Below are positions 43,579 through 52,818 of a stretch of DNA of 64,000 bases, piece by piece. The notes beneath the pieces were generated by a model. It was not told the DNA's origin. It searched no databases and saw nothing but the letters and a program-made list of their open reading frames with translations. The position numbers were made by a program, and so were the translations under genes. The DNA is from Actinomycetospora succinea (GTDB lineage: Bacteria > Actinomycetota > Actinomycetes > Mycobacteriales > Pseudonocardiaceae), in NCBI RefSeq assembly GCF_004363095.1, contig NZ_SNYO01000011.1, positions 1 through 64,000 of the forward strand. The letters are read 5' to 3'. Each line of letters opens with the position of its first letter. The first letter of the stretch is position 1.

Positions 43579-45381
43579 GTGCTCCTCTTTCTCGCCCTCG
43601 TGGCCTCGGCGCCGACCTCGCCGGACCCCGTGACGCGCGCGTGCACCCTCGCCGCCCATTCCTACCCCCAGCTCGCGGCGGCTCGACCCACGACGGCGAT
43701 CTCGAGGTCCGGTCGGACCGTCGTTGCCAGTGTCGGGCACACCGAGGACCAGATCGCCCCGCGTCGCTCTGTCGCGCGGGGCGACGACGTCGTGGTCTGC
43801 CTCGACGGTGTACCGGTCAGCACCAGGACGGGCCCGCGCGCTTGGGATGCCGTCGATCTCCTGTCGCACTGGTACGGGCACGAGGACCTCGAAGGCCAGT
43901 TCGCAGCGATTCGTGTCGACCTCGAGACCGACGAGATCGCCTGTCGCAACGACCCGCTCGGACTCGGACCGCTGTACTGCGCGCCCGTCGAGGGCGGCTG
44001 GGCCGTGGGGAACAGCGTGCGCGCCATCCGCACCCTCGTCCGGGCGAACGACCCGGATCCACTCGGCGTGGCCGGCTTCCTCACGCTCGGGTGGTACGTA
44101 GGCGGACGGACCACGGTCGAGTCGGTCGTGGCCACTCCTCGGGGACACCGGTGCGCCTATCGCGCCGGCGGCGTCGAGGAGATCGCTGACTTCTCCCCTG
44201 CCATCGCGCTCGCGCGTGCGCGTGGCGCGGCCGGTGATCGCTACGCCACGGATCGGCTGAGGAGCGAGTTGATCGAGCTGACCCGAGCTGCGCTGACGCA
44301 GCCCGGGCTCCCGGCCTCGTGCGGGATCACGGCAGGCCGTGACAGCCGGCTGCTCCTCGCCCTCGCGCTCGCGGCGGGCGCCCACCCCCGAACCCTCACC
44401 ATCGGCGACGAGGGCGACACGGACGTCGAGATCGGCCGTCTGCTCGCGGACGCCGCGGATCTCGATCACTCGCGGATCCCTCAGGTGGACCCCACCGAGG
44501 AGAGCCGCGCCGACGTCGAGGTCGCGCAGTCCTTCGTCGAGTTGACGGACGGCTCGTCGAGTCTGCTCCAGCTCCACGACGTCCAGCGACTTCCGAGGGT
44601 CGTGGACCGGGTCGGCATCCAGGCATGGGGTGTCGGTGGCGAGATCGCCCGCGGCGGCACGGGCACCCTCAGTGCCCTGGCCACCTGTGGCCCCCTGGTG
44701 CGCCGCTCCACCGCGGTCCAGGACCTGCTGCTGCAACTCAAGGCTCGCGACCCCGCGAACCTGCTCCGTCGCGAAGCACGCCAGCAGATCGCCGACTACC
44801 TCAGTAGGTTCATCCGGGAGCGCCTCGATGAGGGCTGGCGGCCCTACGAGGTCTCAGAGGCCTTCTACACGTTCGAGCGTGTGGCGTGCTGGGGATCGAC
44901 AGGGATCCGGCGGTCCTCGCCGGCCGACGATCTGTTCTCTCCCTTCACGTCCCGCTCCTTCATCACACACGCCCTCTCCCTGCATCCGTCAGAGCGCTAC
45001 GCGGAGCTCGTTCACCGCCGCCTCCTGCACGCGACGGCGCCCCAGCTCGACCGCATACCCTTCGACGGCCCGTGGCGCGTGCGACATCGCCGCTTGGCGA
45101 CCGCCCACGCGACGATGCGAGGCGCAGCCCTGGCAGCAGGTCGCGTGCGCAGATCGGGCCGGACGGAGGACGACTCCTCGGCACCGTGGTCGATCACCTG
45201 GTTCGTCCGTCACCGGGAGAAGCTCCGTCCGCTCGTCCTCGACGGACCGCTCTCTCTGTGGTCGATCCTCGACCGATCAGCGATCGAGACAGCCCTTGGC
45301 GAGGACCGCGAACCGACGCAAGAAGTAGCCGAGGGCCTCCTCCGAGCGATCACCGTCGCCATCTCCCTGGGAGGTGAGTGA
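43579..45381 (+). CDS. asparagine-synthase-like protein with inactive glutaminase half
   Basis: A 600-residue protein with the two-part AsnB architecture. The N-terminal Ntn-hydrolase-like part (about 40-200; GDDVVVCLDGVPV, EGQFAAIRVDLETDEIACRN, DPLGLGPLYCAPVEGGWAVG) has no Cys2, because the chain begins MLLFLALVAS, so it cannot release ammonia from glutamine. The second part has a PP-loop-type ATP site, ASCGITAGRDSRLLLALALA (classical form SGG-x-DS), so adenylation of a carboxylate may remain. AsnB-like proteins also occur as lasso-peptide cyclases, but no precursor or protease gene is near. Here it lies among polysaccharide genes and may amidate a uronic acid or form an amide with an amino acid; inference. 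GTG 43579 has GGAGGGG upstream. Confidence 0.8.
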   Translation: MLLFLALVASAPTSPDPVTRACTLAAHSYPQLAAARPTTAISRSGRTVVASVGHTEDQIAPRRSVARGDDVVVCLDGVPVSTRTGPRAWDAVDLLSHWYGHEDLEGQFAAIRVDLETDEIACRNDPLGLGPLYCAPVEGGWAVGNSVRAIRTLVRANDPDPLGVAGFLTLGWYVGGRTTVESVVATPRGHRCAYRAGGVEEIADFSPAIALARARGAAGDRYATDRLRSELIELTRAALTQPGLPASCGITAGRDSRLLLALALAAGAHPRTLTIGDEGDTDVEIGRLLADAADLDHSRIPQVDPTEESRADVEVAQSFVELTDGSSSLLQLHDVQRLPRVVDRVGIQAWGVGGEIARGGTGTLSALATCGPLVRRSTAVQDLLLQLKARDPANLLRREARQQIADYLSRFIRERLDEGWRPYEVSEAFYTFERVACWGSTGIRRSSPADDLFSPFTSRSFITHALSLHPSERYAELVHRRLLHATAPQLDRIPFDGPWRVRHRRLATAHATMRGAALAAGRVRRSGRTEDDSSAPWSITWFVRHREKLRPLVLDGPLSLWSILDRSAIETALGEDREPTQEVAEGLLRAITVAISLGGE

Positions 45382-46816
45382 CCTGACCTCGTCGAATTTC
45401 CGCGCGCTGAACCTCCCCAGGACCGTGTCGTCCCGCGACAGGGAACGTTGGCTCAGCGTCCTGGTGACCGCGTTGTGGCTCGTCGCGGCGTCGGCTGTGG
45501 CCGTCGTGCTGGTCGGGGGATTGATCACGGTCGGCGGCGGCCCACGAATGGTGAAGTTGGCACTCCTGGCGGCCGCGGGCGTCCTCGCGCTGCTCGCCCT
45601 CGGTCGACCACAGGTGGGGTTGTACGCAACGGTCGTCCTGGCGGTCGTCGATCGGACGATCGCCGTCGGGAGCGGGGTCGTCGAGCTGTCGGTGATCGCA
45701 CTCGCACTCTTCGCGCCGGCGTTCGTCCTCGCCTGGGCCGGCCGAACAGCACCCGGCGCAGTACGCGGCGGACTGGGTCTGCTCTTGGTCGGTAGCGCGC
45801 TCGCGACGCTCCTCGCCACCGACTCCGCCGGGGCCGCCGTCGGGACGGCGCGCTGGTTCCTCGTGGCCAACGCAGTCCTCGGCGGGGTCGCCATCGCGTC
45901 CCGTGACCGCGCTTTCCTGCACCGCCTCGTGATGGTCCTGCTCGCCATGGGCGTCGTCGCCGCCGGTTTCGCCTATCTCCAGAGCGTCGGCGTCTACGCC
46001 TTCGTCGGAGAGCCCTACGACGAGGTCGTCGACTCGACGTTCGGCTACTACAGCAACTTCGCGAACTTCGAGGCCGTCGTCGTGGTCCTCGCACTCGGTC
46101 TGCTGGGGAACTCCGTGCGCTCCCGGCGTCCCCTCGCGGCACTCCTGCCGGCGGCCGCGCTGGTGGGAGGGGCGTACTCGCTGGCGGTGACACAGTCGCG
46201 AGGAGCCTTGATCCTCGTCGTCGTCGGGGCGACCGCTCTCGTCATCCTCCGGACGCGCAGCCTCGGCTCCCTGATCACAGGCTTGTCGACGGTGGTCGGC
46301 CTCGCCTGGCTCGCCCTCGCGCTGCTGCCCGCCAAGGACGTCGCGGACTACCAGCTCCGGTTCGCCACCGTCCAGGGTGGCGACACGGTCCGGTTCCAAC
46401 TCCAACGAGGCGGGTGGGAGCTGCTGAGCTCCCATCCTGCGGGGATCGGCTTCGACAACTTCCGACTGGCAGCGCGCCAAGGCACGGTCGTCGCGGACGA
46501 GGCCTTAGCGCACTGCCACAACCTGTACGCGCAGCTCGGTCTCGATCTTGGCTGGATCGGCTTGACAGGTTTCGTCGTCCTCGTGGTCGGTGCGCTCGTC
46601 TCCGCATTCGCAGGTCGCGCCGGTCCCTCGCCGCTCCCGGCCGCCTTCGGCGCGACCCTGCTCGGCCTCCTCGCCCAAGGCTGGAACGACTACTTCTTCT
46701 TCGAACCAGGCTCCTTGATCGTCTTCGCTGTGGTCGTCCTGGGCGCGAGCGTGCCGTCTGCGTCGCGTCCGACGTCGAGCCGGCCCACGCCGGAACACAC
46801 GAAGGTGCCGTCGTGA
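45374..46816 (+). CDS. O-antigen polymerase/ligase-like membrane protein (Wzy, cluster II)
   Basis: A 480-residue polytopic protein with about 12 transmembrane segments. The large late extracytoplasmic loop contains GGWELLSSHPAGIGFDNFRL and DEALAHCHNLYAQLGLDLGW, with the conserved His before a Y/L-x-Q-x-x-x-x-x-G helix, as in Wzy_C proteins. YSLAVTQSRGALILVVVGAT is the other family landmark (S-R-G-A). It should polymerise cluster II repeat units. GTG 45374 overlaps the asparagine-synthase-like gene by eight bases. Confidence 0.86.
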   Translation: MSDLTSSNFRALNLPRTVSSRDRERWLSVLVTALWLVAASAVAVVLVGGLITVGGGPRMVKLALLAAAGVLALLALGRPQVGLYATVVLAVVDRTIAVGSGVVELSVIALALFAPAFVLAWAGRTAPGAVRGGLGLLLVGSALATLLATDSAGAAVGTARWFLVANAVLGGVAIASRDRAFLHRLVMVLLAMGVVAAGFAYLQSVGVYAFVGEPYDEVVDSTFGYYSNFANFEAVVVVLALGLLGNSVRSRRPLAALLPAAALVGGAYSLAVTQSRGALILVVVGATALVILRTRSLGSLITGLSTVVGLAWLALALLPAKDVADYQLRFATVQGGDTVRFQLQRGGWELLSSHPAGIGFDNFRLAARQGTVVADEALAHCHNLYAQLGLDLGWIGLTGFVVLVVGALVSAFAGRAGPSPLPAAFGATLLGLLAQGWNDYFFFEPGSLIVFAVVVLGASVPSASRPTSSRPTPEHTKVPS

Positions 46817-47853
46817 TGCGCCATCGAACCGTGCGGACCGCGCTCACCGTGCTGAGCGTCCTCATCCTCGCCGTGACCGTCTCGGCCTGTGACCCACTCA
46901 CCAAGGCTGCAGCCGACGAGCTCTCGAGATCCGGCTCCCCGATGACGCTGGGGCTCGTGGCCGACCTGCGCGGACACGGCTTGGAAGCAGGGCGTGTGGA
47001 CCAGGTCGCGTCCAGCGGCGTCGGGCTCGTGCGGGAGGAATGGGGGCTCGGCGATCTCGACGGCGCGGTCTTCGACGTCGCCGCGAGCCGAGGCCTCTCC
47101 GTCCTCCCCGTGCTCGCGCCCGCTGGCGGACAGAACACATCGGACTGGTCCGCTGCTCGATCTTGGATGACGGAGTTCGCACGACAGTTCGGTCCGGGAG
47201 GTACGTTCTGGGCGGGTCGCTCCGATTCCCGGTTCGCGCCGACCGCCCTGGAACTGCTCAACGAGCCCTATCTCGCTCAGTTCTCCGGCGGTCGCCCCGC
47301 CGCCGACACATACGCAGAGTTCGTCAAGTACGTCGTGCCGTCGATCCGCGAGGCGAACCCGAACGTCCGGGTTCTCCTGTCCGCCGATGTCAGTACCGGG
47401 GTGGATGATCGCGAGGACTGGATCGGCGCTCTCTACCGTGCTGCTCCTGACCTGAACGGCTACTTCGACGCGATCGCGATCCACCCTTACGGCAACGACC
47501 CCGTGGAGGAGTGCGATCCGATGTACCGGTGGAGCTTCTGCCGGATGTCCACCATCAGGTCGCGCTTCGACGAGCACGGGGCACGGGGAAAGCCGTTCTG
47601 GATCACTGAGGTCGGCAACCCGACCAGCGGTGGAGCAGCAGCTCGGTCCGAGGACGAACAGGCCAAGTTCCTCGCCGAGTACATCGGGATCGCGCGCCGT
47701 TCGGGCTACGTGTCAGCGTTCGTCGTCTACCACCTCCGCGATTCGGGATGTACGGACGACCGCGAGTGTTTCTTCGGTATCACCCACGTCGACGGCAGTC
47801 CCAAGCCGGCCTGGCGAACATTGCTCCTCGCCACAGGAAAGGAAGAGTCGTGA
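46816..47853 (+). CDS. secreted lipoprotein glycoside hydrolase (clan A, GH39/GH5-like)
   Basis: A 345-residue lipoprotein: signal peptide with lipobox VSAC, Cys25. The mature part is a TIM-barrel retaining glycosidase. SPMTLGLVADLRGHGLEAGR starts it, VGLVREEWGLGDLDGAVFDV follows, ALELLNEPYL carries the general acid Glu150, AIAIHPYG is the β6-strand motif, and PFWITEVGNPTSGG carries the nucleophile Glu265. VVYHLRDS and GITHVDGSPKPAW are also GH-A landmarks. PslG, the GH39 of the Pseudomonas Psl locus, is a good functional parallel: a glycosidase coded within the polymer locus that trims or releases it. The exact family is uncertain. ATG 46816 or GTG 46813 starts it, overlapping the Wzy stop. 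Confidence 0.82.
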   Translation: MRHRTVRTALTVLSVLILAVTVSACDPLTKAAADELSRSGSPMTLGLVADLRGHGLEAGRVDQVASSGVGLVREEWGLGDLDGAVFDVAASRGLSVLPVLAPAGGQNTSDWSAARSWMTEFARQFGPGGTFWAGRSDSRFAPTALELLNEPYLAQFSGGRPAADTYAEFVKYVVPSIREANPNVRVLLSADVSTGVDDREDWIGALYRAAPDLNGYFDAIAIHPYGNDPVEECDPMYRWSFCRMSTIRSRFDEHGARGKPFWITEVGNPTSGGAAARSEDEQAKFLAEYIGIARRSGYVSAFVVYHLRDSGCTDDRECFFGITHVDGSPKPAWRTLLLATGKEES

Positions 47854-49409
47854 CCGTACAAAGTCTCCTGACCGTCGTTCGGGAGCGGTGGCTGCTGGTC
47901 GTCGTCCCCTTGGTCGTCGCTGTTCTCGCGGCCGGCCTCCTGTGGGCGCTGCGCCCGCCCGAGTACACCGCGACGACCCGGCTGTTCGTCTCGGCAGCCA
48001 ACGACTCGACCAGTGCGGCGTACGAGGGCGCTCAGCTCGCCCGCGAGCGGGTTCCCTCCTATCTCGAGCTCGTCACGAGCACGAAGGTCACGGGCGACGT
48101 CGTCCGGACGCTCGGCCTGCAGGAGTCGCCCGCGGACCTCGCCACCCAGATCACGCCGACCAACGCCGCGGAGTCGGTCCTCATCGACATCGCCGTGACC
48201 GACGGCGACCCGGCGCGGGCAGCAGCGATCGCGAATGCGGTGGGAGCAGCATTCCAGGCCGAGGTCGTGCAGATCGAGAAGCGCGCGGCAGCACAGGGCA
48301 TTCCGCCGGTTTCCGTGTCCGTCGTCCAGCCGGCCGACGTTCCGACAGCACCCTCGTCGACGGGGCTTCCGCTGACGCTCGTGCTCGGCCTCCTCGCCGG
48401 GACGGCGGTCGGCATCGGAGCCGCCTTCACACGACACTCCCTGGACCGGACCGTCCGTTCCACCGACGCCCTTCGGGCCCTGGTCCATGCGCCGTTGCTC
48501 GGTCCTATTCCCTATGACCGCGCCTACGCAGCGCGGCCCCTGCTGACGGATGAGCTCCCCAACTCCCCGCGTACCGAGGCCTTCCGCCAGCTACGGACCA
48601 ACCTCCACTTCGTCGATACCGGGCGACCGTCCAAGGTCTTGCTCGTCACCAGCGCGGCTCCTCTCGAAGGCAAGACCTCGGTGGTGTGCAACCTGGCCAT
48701 CTCCCTGGCGGCCGCGGAGTACCGGGTCCTCGTGGTCGAGGCCGACCTGCGTCGTCCGCAGATCGGGACGTTCCTCGGCCTGGAGGACACGATCGGGCTC
48801 AGCGGGGTGCTCTCTCAGGACATCCCTCCGTCTCGAGCCATCGAGCGCTGGTGGGCCGGGGGGTTCGACGTCCTGGCCGGCGGGTCCGCCGCGGCGACAC
48901 CCGGCGAGGTCCTCGCCATGAAGCGTCTGCCCGAGGTCGTGGCCACCCTCCGACCGCTCTACGACGTGATCCTCCTCGACTCCCCTGCGGTCCTCGCGGT
49001 GTCCGACGCCACCATCGTGTCGCGGGTGGCCGATGGCGCCCTGCTGGTGTGCGCTCGAGGACGCACCCGCCGGGACCAGATCGCCGAAGCCGAGGAGGCG
49101 CTCGCCGCGGTGTCCGCTCCGGTCGTGGGGACCGTGCTGACGATGGACGCGCCCCGCCGTCGCGACGCGGTGGGGCAGTACGCCACGTACTACACCGCGG
49201 AGCCCGTCGGTCACCGGAGTTCCCCGTCGGCGCCCTCGCCGACCATCCCCGAGTCGCTCGCCTCGCCGCGCCGATTCGTTCCGTCTCCGCGACCCCGGAA
49301 GAGGCCCGAGACGAGCGAAGCGGTCACCGGTCCGGCTGACGGCGCTGTCGCCGAGCCGATGGTGGGGCCGGCATCCCGGAACGGCTTCGGACATGGGACG
49401 GACACATGA
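47850..49409 (+). CDS. Wzc/CpsCD-like chain-length determinant with BY-type tyrosine kinase (cluster II)
   Basis: A 519-residue paralogue of the kinase at 21403. The Wzz domain sits between helices at about 13-33 and 173-193. Kinase motifs: Walker A TSAAPLEGKTSVV (267-279), A' VEADLRRP (296-303), and the Walker B strand VILLDSPAV. The second Wzz helix follows VSVVQPADVPTAPSSTGLPL, the usual proline-rich block. The C-terminal tail has a tyrosine cluster, GQYATYYTAEP, then a Pro/Arg-rich end; these are likely autophosphorylation sites. GTG 47850 overlaps the hydrolase stop, with GGAAAGGAAGAG upstream. It should control chain length with the Wzy at 45374. Confidence 0.92.
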   Translation: MTVQSLLTVVRERWLLVVVPLVVAVLAAGLLWALRPPEYTATTRLFVSAANDSTSAAYEGAQLARERVPSYLELVTSTKVTGDVVRTLGLQESPADLATQITPTNAAESVLIDIAVTDGDPARAAAIANAVGAAFQAEVVQIEKRAAAQGIPPVSVSVVQPADVPTAPSSTGLPLTLVLGLLAGTAVGIGAAFTRHSLDRTVRSTDALRALVHAPLLGPIPYDRAYAARPLLTDELPNSPRTEAFRQLRTNLHFVDTGRPSKVLLVTSAAPLEGKTSVVCNLAISLAAAEYRVLVVEADLRRPQIGTFLGLEDTIGLSGVLSQDIPPSRAIERWWAGGFDVLAGGSAAATPGEVLAMKRLPEVVATLRPLYDVILLDSPAVLAVSDATIVSRVADGALLVCARGRTRRDQIAEAEEALAAVSAPVVGTVLTMDAPRRRDAVGQYATYYTAEPVGHRSSPSAPSPTIPESLASPRRFVPSPRPRKRPETSEAVTGPADGAVAEPMVGPASRNGFGHGTDT

Positions 49410-50236
49410 AGACGCGCAACGGCTCGCAGGTGGGCGGCCGGTCCCTGCCTCTCGTCCTGGGGGCACCGCTGCATTGGGGTCACTACCGCACATTGCTCAC
49501 GATGTGCGGTGTATTTCCCCAACCCGTGGATTTCCTGCGCCGGTATCTGACGTCCGCCGGCGATTACCCGTACCACTGTGCGATCTCGACACCGATCGGC
49601 ACGATCGCACCCACGACCTACTCGAGCCACGACGTCCGTACCGTCAACGAGGTGTTCGCGAGGCGGACGTATGCGGCCCGTCGCGACGTCCGCGTCGTGG
49701 TCGATGTCGGCGCGAACATCGGCGTGAGCGCCCTCTACTTCCTCACTCGCAATCACCACGTCCGTGTCCACGCCTTCGAACCCGTTCCTGTGAACCTCGA
49801 ACGGCTCGCCGGAAACACGGCGCCGTTCCGAGAGCGCTGCACGATCCACCCGTTCGCCGTGGCCCTCGAGAACGGGCAGGTCAGTTTCGGGACGGAGCCG
49901 ACCGGCCGTTACGGAGGGATCGGCGTCGAGGGAGAGCTGATCGAGGTCACTTGCAGATCCATCAACGAGGTACTCGACGAGATCCTGAGGACCGAGGACC
50001 GCATCGACATCCTGAAGGTCGATATCGAAGGGCTCGAGGAAGCAGTGGTCGCCGGTATCGCGCCGTCGCTCCTCGACCGGGTGGAGGTCATCTACTACGA
50101 GACGACCGGCCCCCGCCCGTTCCACGCCGATCGTTTCGCGCATCGGTACGAGCTGCAGTCGAACAGGCTCACACGCCGTCGCCGGTCGTTCGAGCGGGAC
50201 GAGCACGACGACCAAGCGACCACGTCTCATCGATGA
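49406..50236 (+). CDS. FkbM-family methyltransferase
   Basis: A 276-residue SAM-dependent O-methyltransferase. VRVVVDVGANIGVSALYFLT is motif I, VRVHAFEPVPVNLERLAGNT carries the acidic ribose-binding Glu, and RIDILKVDIEGLEEAVVAGI is the family hallmark (LK-x-DIEG). VIYYETTG follows. The ~85 N-terminal residues (HWGHYRTLLTMCGVFPQPVD) are a lead region seen in several polysaccharide-locus FkbM proteins. It would methylate a sugar hydroxyl. Intact, unlike the decayed FkbM-type gene in cluster I, which belongs to a different subgroup. ATG 49406 overlaps the kinase stop. Confidence 0.88.
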   Translation: MKTRNGSQVGGRSLPLVLGAPLHWGHYRTLLTMCGVFPQPVDFLRRYLTSAGDYPYHCAISTPIGTIAPTTYSSHDVRTVNEVFARRTYAARRDVRVVVDVGANIGVSALYFLTRNHHVRVHAFEPVPVNLERLAGNTAPFRERCTIHPFAVALENGQVSFGTEPTGRYGGIGVEGELIEVTCRSINEVLDEILRTEDRIDILKVDIEGLEEAVVAGIAPSLLDRVEVIYYETTGPRPFHADRFAHRYELQSNRLTRRRRSFERDEHDDQATTSHR

Positions 50237-50251
50237 TCTGGGGGGAACATC

Positions 50252-51673
50252 GTGACGGGAACCAGATGGGACCCGACCACCGTGGTGAGCGGGATCCCTG
50301 CTCCGCGAGCTCCGGTGGCACCACCTGCGAGACCTCGGCCACGGTGGCGTGGGATGCGCTCGATCCGCGCATGGATGATCGTGCCGCCCGTCGACGCGGT
50401 CATGATCGGGCTGCCGATGCTCTGGGCACCCGAGAACGCTCGCGCCCTGGCTGCGCTGTCCGCGCTGACGGTGCTGCTCCTGACGAACGGACGGTGCTAC
50501 CGAGCTCGCCTGCACCTGAGCGTCCTCGACGAGCTGCCGTGGTTGCTCGCACGCTTCGCCACCGCGGACGCCGTCGTCGGGACCATCAAGGCGCTGCGCT
50601 TCGACACACCTGAGACGGCCTCGTTCCTCGCCGTATCGCTGTGGTCGGCGACCCTGCTCGTCGTCGGACGGGTCATCACGACACAGATCATCCTGCGCGC
50701 CCGTCGCCGGGGTCGGGTCGCACACCGCACCGTGGTCGTCGGGTCCGGTCCACTCGCAGCCGAGATCATCACGGTTCTCGAGAGGTATCCCCAATACGGG
50801 TTGCTCGTGACGGGCTACGTGGACGAGACCTCGGCCGGTGACGTGGCCGGCGTCCCGTTCCTCGGGCGCGCGGAGGACCTCCGGGGTGTCATCGAGGAAC
50901 ACCGCATCGTGGCGGTCCTCGTTGCGGACGGTCCCGGCGAGACAGCAATCCTGGACCTCGTCCAGGTACCCACCCGGCGCCGATGGGAACTGCTGGTCGT
51001 CCCCCGCCTGCACCAGCTGCACACCCAGGTCGGTCTCCCCGACCACGTCGGATCGATCCCCGTGATGCGGATCAACAATCCGGCTCTTCACGGGCCGGCG
51101 TGGGCACTCAAGCGGGGCTTCGACATCGCCGTGAGCGTCGCCTTGCTCGTCCTCCTGCTGCCGCTACTCGCCGTCCTCGCGGTGCTCGTCCGTCTCGAGG
51201 GCGGGCCGGGAGTCCTGTTCCGCCAAGAGCGGGTCGGACGCGACGGGAGGGTCTTCACGTGCCTCAAGTTCCGCACGCTGAGGCCGACGACCGACGAGGA
51301 GGCATCAACACGCTGGTCGGTGGCGAGCGATCGTCGGGTTGGACCTGTCGGGAGGGTGATCCGTCGCCTCTCCCTCGACGAACTCCCGCAACTGTGGAAC
51401 ATCGTCCGCGGGGACATGACCCTGGTCGGGCCGCGCCCGGAGCGTCCCCACTTCGTGGACAAGTTCTCCGTCGAGGTGCCCCTCTACGGCTCTCGGCACC
51501 GGGTGCGTGCCGGCTTGACCGGGTTCGCCCAGGTCAGCGGCCTACGCGGTGACACACCGATCGTCGATCGAGCACGCTTCGACAACTACTACATCGAGAA
51601 CTGGTCGCTCTGGATGGACACCAAGGTGCTCCTGCGGACCGTGGCCGAAGTCCTGCTGGCTCGAGGTCGCTGA
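50252..51673 (+). CDS. polyprenyl glycosyl-1-phosphate transferase (initiating enzyme, cluster II)
   Basis: A 473-residue PHPT-type enzyme that starts the cluster II lipid-linked unit. Four to five N-terminal hydrophobic segments lead to a Rossmann-like domain (RTVVVGSGPLAAEIITVLER), then WALKRGFDIAVSVALLVLLL and the catalytic domain: GPGVLFRQERVGRDGRVF, LKFRTLRP, RLSLDELPQLWNIVRGDMTL with the Asp-Glu dyad, VGPRPERPHFVDKFS, and RAGLTGFAQVSGLRGDTPI. Very close to the gene at 55079, which is on the other strand. GTG 50252 follows a G6 tract (50240-50245) by six bases, a 15-base gap after the FkbM gene. Sugar specificity unknown. Confidence 0.92.
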   Translation: MTGTRWDPTTVVSGIPAPRAPVAPPARPRPRWRGMRSIRAWMIVPPVDAVMIGLPMLWAPENARALAALSALTVLLLTNGRCYRARLHLSVLDELPWLLARFATADAVVGTIKALRFDTPETASFLAVSLWSATLLVVGRVITTQIILRARRRGRVAHRTVVVGSGPLAAEIITVLERYPQYGLLVTGYVDETSAGDVAGVPFLGRAEDLRGVIEEHRIVAVLVADGPGETAILDLVQVPTRRRWELLVVPRLHQLHTQVGLPDHVGSIPVMRINNPALHGPAWALKRGFDIAVSVALLVLLLPLLAVLAVLVRLEGGPGVLFRQERVGRDGRVFTCLKFRTLRPTTDEEASTRWSVASDRRVGPVGRVIRRLSLDELPQLWNIVRGDMTLVGPRPERPHFVDKFSVEVPLYGSRHRVRAGLTGFAQVSGLRGDTPIVDRARFDNYYIENWSLWMDTKVLLRTVAEVLLARGR

Positions 51674-51693
51674 AGGACTCGGAGGGGGCCGAC

Positions 51694-52818
51694 ATGAGGA
51701 TCACCGTCGCGCACGAGTGGCTGACGAACTGGGCGGGTTCTGAGTGTGTCGCGGAGCAGTTGGTGCAGGTTTCGGGCGCGCGCCGTCTCGTGGCCGCCAT
51801 CGTGGACCGGACGCTGGCCTCGGACCGATTTCCACGGACGTCCGTCGAAGCTCTCTGGCCGTCGAGCCTGCCGCACGCGCAGACGAACTGGTCCCGGTAC
51901 GCGCTCCCGATGATGGCAGCGTGGGCGACCACGCGGATCGAGGCGGACGCGCTCCTGATCAGTTCCCACTTCGCTGCCCATGCTGCGGCCAGACGGTTCG
52001 ACGGGCCGTCGATCGTTTATCACCACACGCCGTCCCGGCTCTTGTGGCGACCCGACATCGAGCTGTCGCGGCTACCCGCGATGACGCGGAGGGCGGTCCG
52101 GCACGGGGTGCTGCCGCCGCTGCGCGCATGGGATCGCTACGTGGCGCAACAGGCCACCGTCCTGCTCGCGAACTCCTCGGCGGTCGCACGTCGCATCGAG
52201 ATCGCCCATCGCCGGACCGCGCGCGTCGTGCACCCGCCTGTGGAGGTCGAGCGCTGGCAGACCGTCGAACACCTCGAGGGTTCCCACGTGCTCTGGTTCG
52301 GGAGGCTCGTCGGTTACAAGCGCCCCGAGATCGCCGTCGAGGCAGCGAGGATGTCCGGTCTACCCCTCGTGATCGCCGGAGACGGTCCGGAGCGCGAACG
52401 ACTCGAGGACACCGCCCCGCCCGGCACGCGGTTCATCGGTCGAGCGCCTTGGCCGGTCGTCCGCGAGGCGATGATGCGAGCCCGCGTCCTGGTCTTCCCC
52501 GGCGAGGAGGATTTCGGGATCGCGCCGGTCGAGGCACTGGCAGCGGGGGTCCCCGTCGTGGCGGCCGCGGTCGGGGGTGCGCTCGACTACGTCCACCACG
52601 GCGAGAACGGGCTGCTCGTCGAGGTCGCGGAACGTTCAGAGGACCAGGTGGTCGCGATGGCTGCGGCGCTGCGTCAGGCGTGGGACACGCGTTGGGACCA
52701 CGCCCAGATCCGTCGCACCGCCGAATCGTTCAGCGTCGAGCGGTTTCGGGAGAACATCGCGGAGGTTCTGGACGACACACTCGGCACGGCGTGGCGCCGC
52801 GAGAGGGTCGCGACATGA
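51694..52818 (+). CDS. GT4-family glycosyltransferase (WbaZ-like start)
   Basis: A 374-residue GT-B enzyme. MRITVAHEWLTNWAGSECVA is the WbaZ/mannosyltransferase-type opening (H-E-W-L-x(4)-GSE). SIVYHHTPSRLLW and ANSSAVARRIEIAHRRTARV are the matching hinge region. The donor domain has VLWFGRLVGYKRPEIAVEAA, and FPGEEDFGIAPVEALAAGVP is a strong E-D-F-G-I-x-P-x-E donor motif. A mannose-type donor is a guess from the family. ATG 51694 has GGAGGGGG upstream; 20 bases after the initiating transferase, so it may add the second sugar. Confidence 0.88.
   Translation: MRITVAHEWLTNWAGSECVAEQLVQVSGARRLVAAIVDRTLASDRFPRTSVEALWPSSLPHAQTNWSRYALPMMAAWATTRIEADALLISSHFAAHAAARRFDGPSIVYHHTPSRLLWRPDIELSRLPAMTRRAVRHGVLPPLRAWDRYVAQQATVLLANSSAVARRIEIAHRRTARVVHPPVEVERWQTVEHLEGSHVLWFGRLVGYKRPEIAVEAARMSGLPLVIAGDGPERERLEDTAPPGTRFIGRAPWPVVREAMMRARVLVFPGEEDFGIAPVEALAAGVPVVAAAVGGALDYVHHGENGLLVEVAERSEDQVVAMAAALRQAWDTRWDHAQIRRTAESFSVERFRENIAEVLDDTLGTAWRRERVAT

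Noticed and set aside
43579-45381. Asparagine-synthase-like gene as a lasso-peptide cyclase
   Set aside because: No small precursor gene, leader-binding RRE protein or transglutaminase-type protease is near. All neighbours are polysaccharide genes with overlapping codons.
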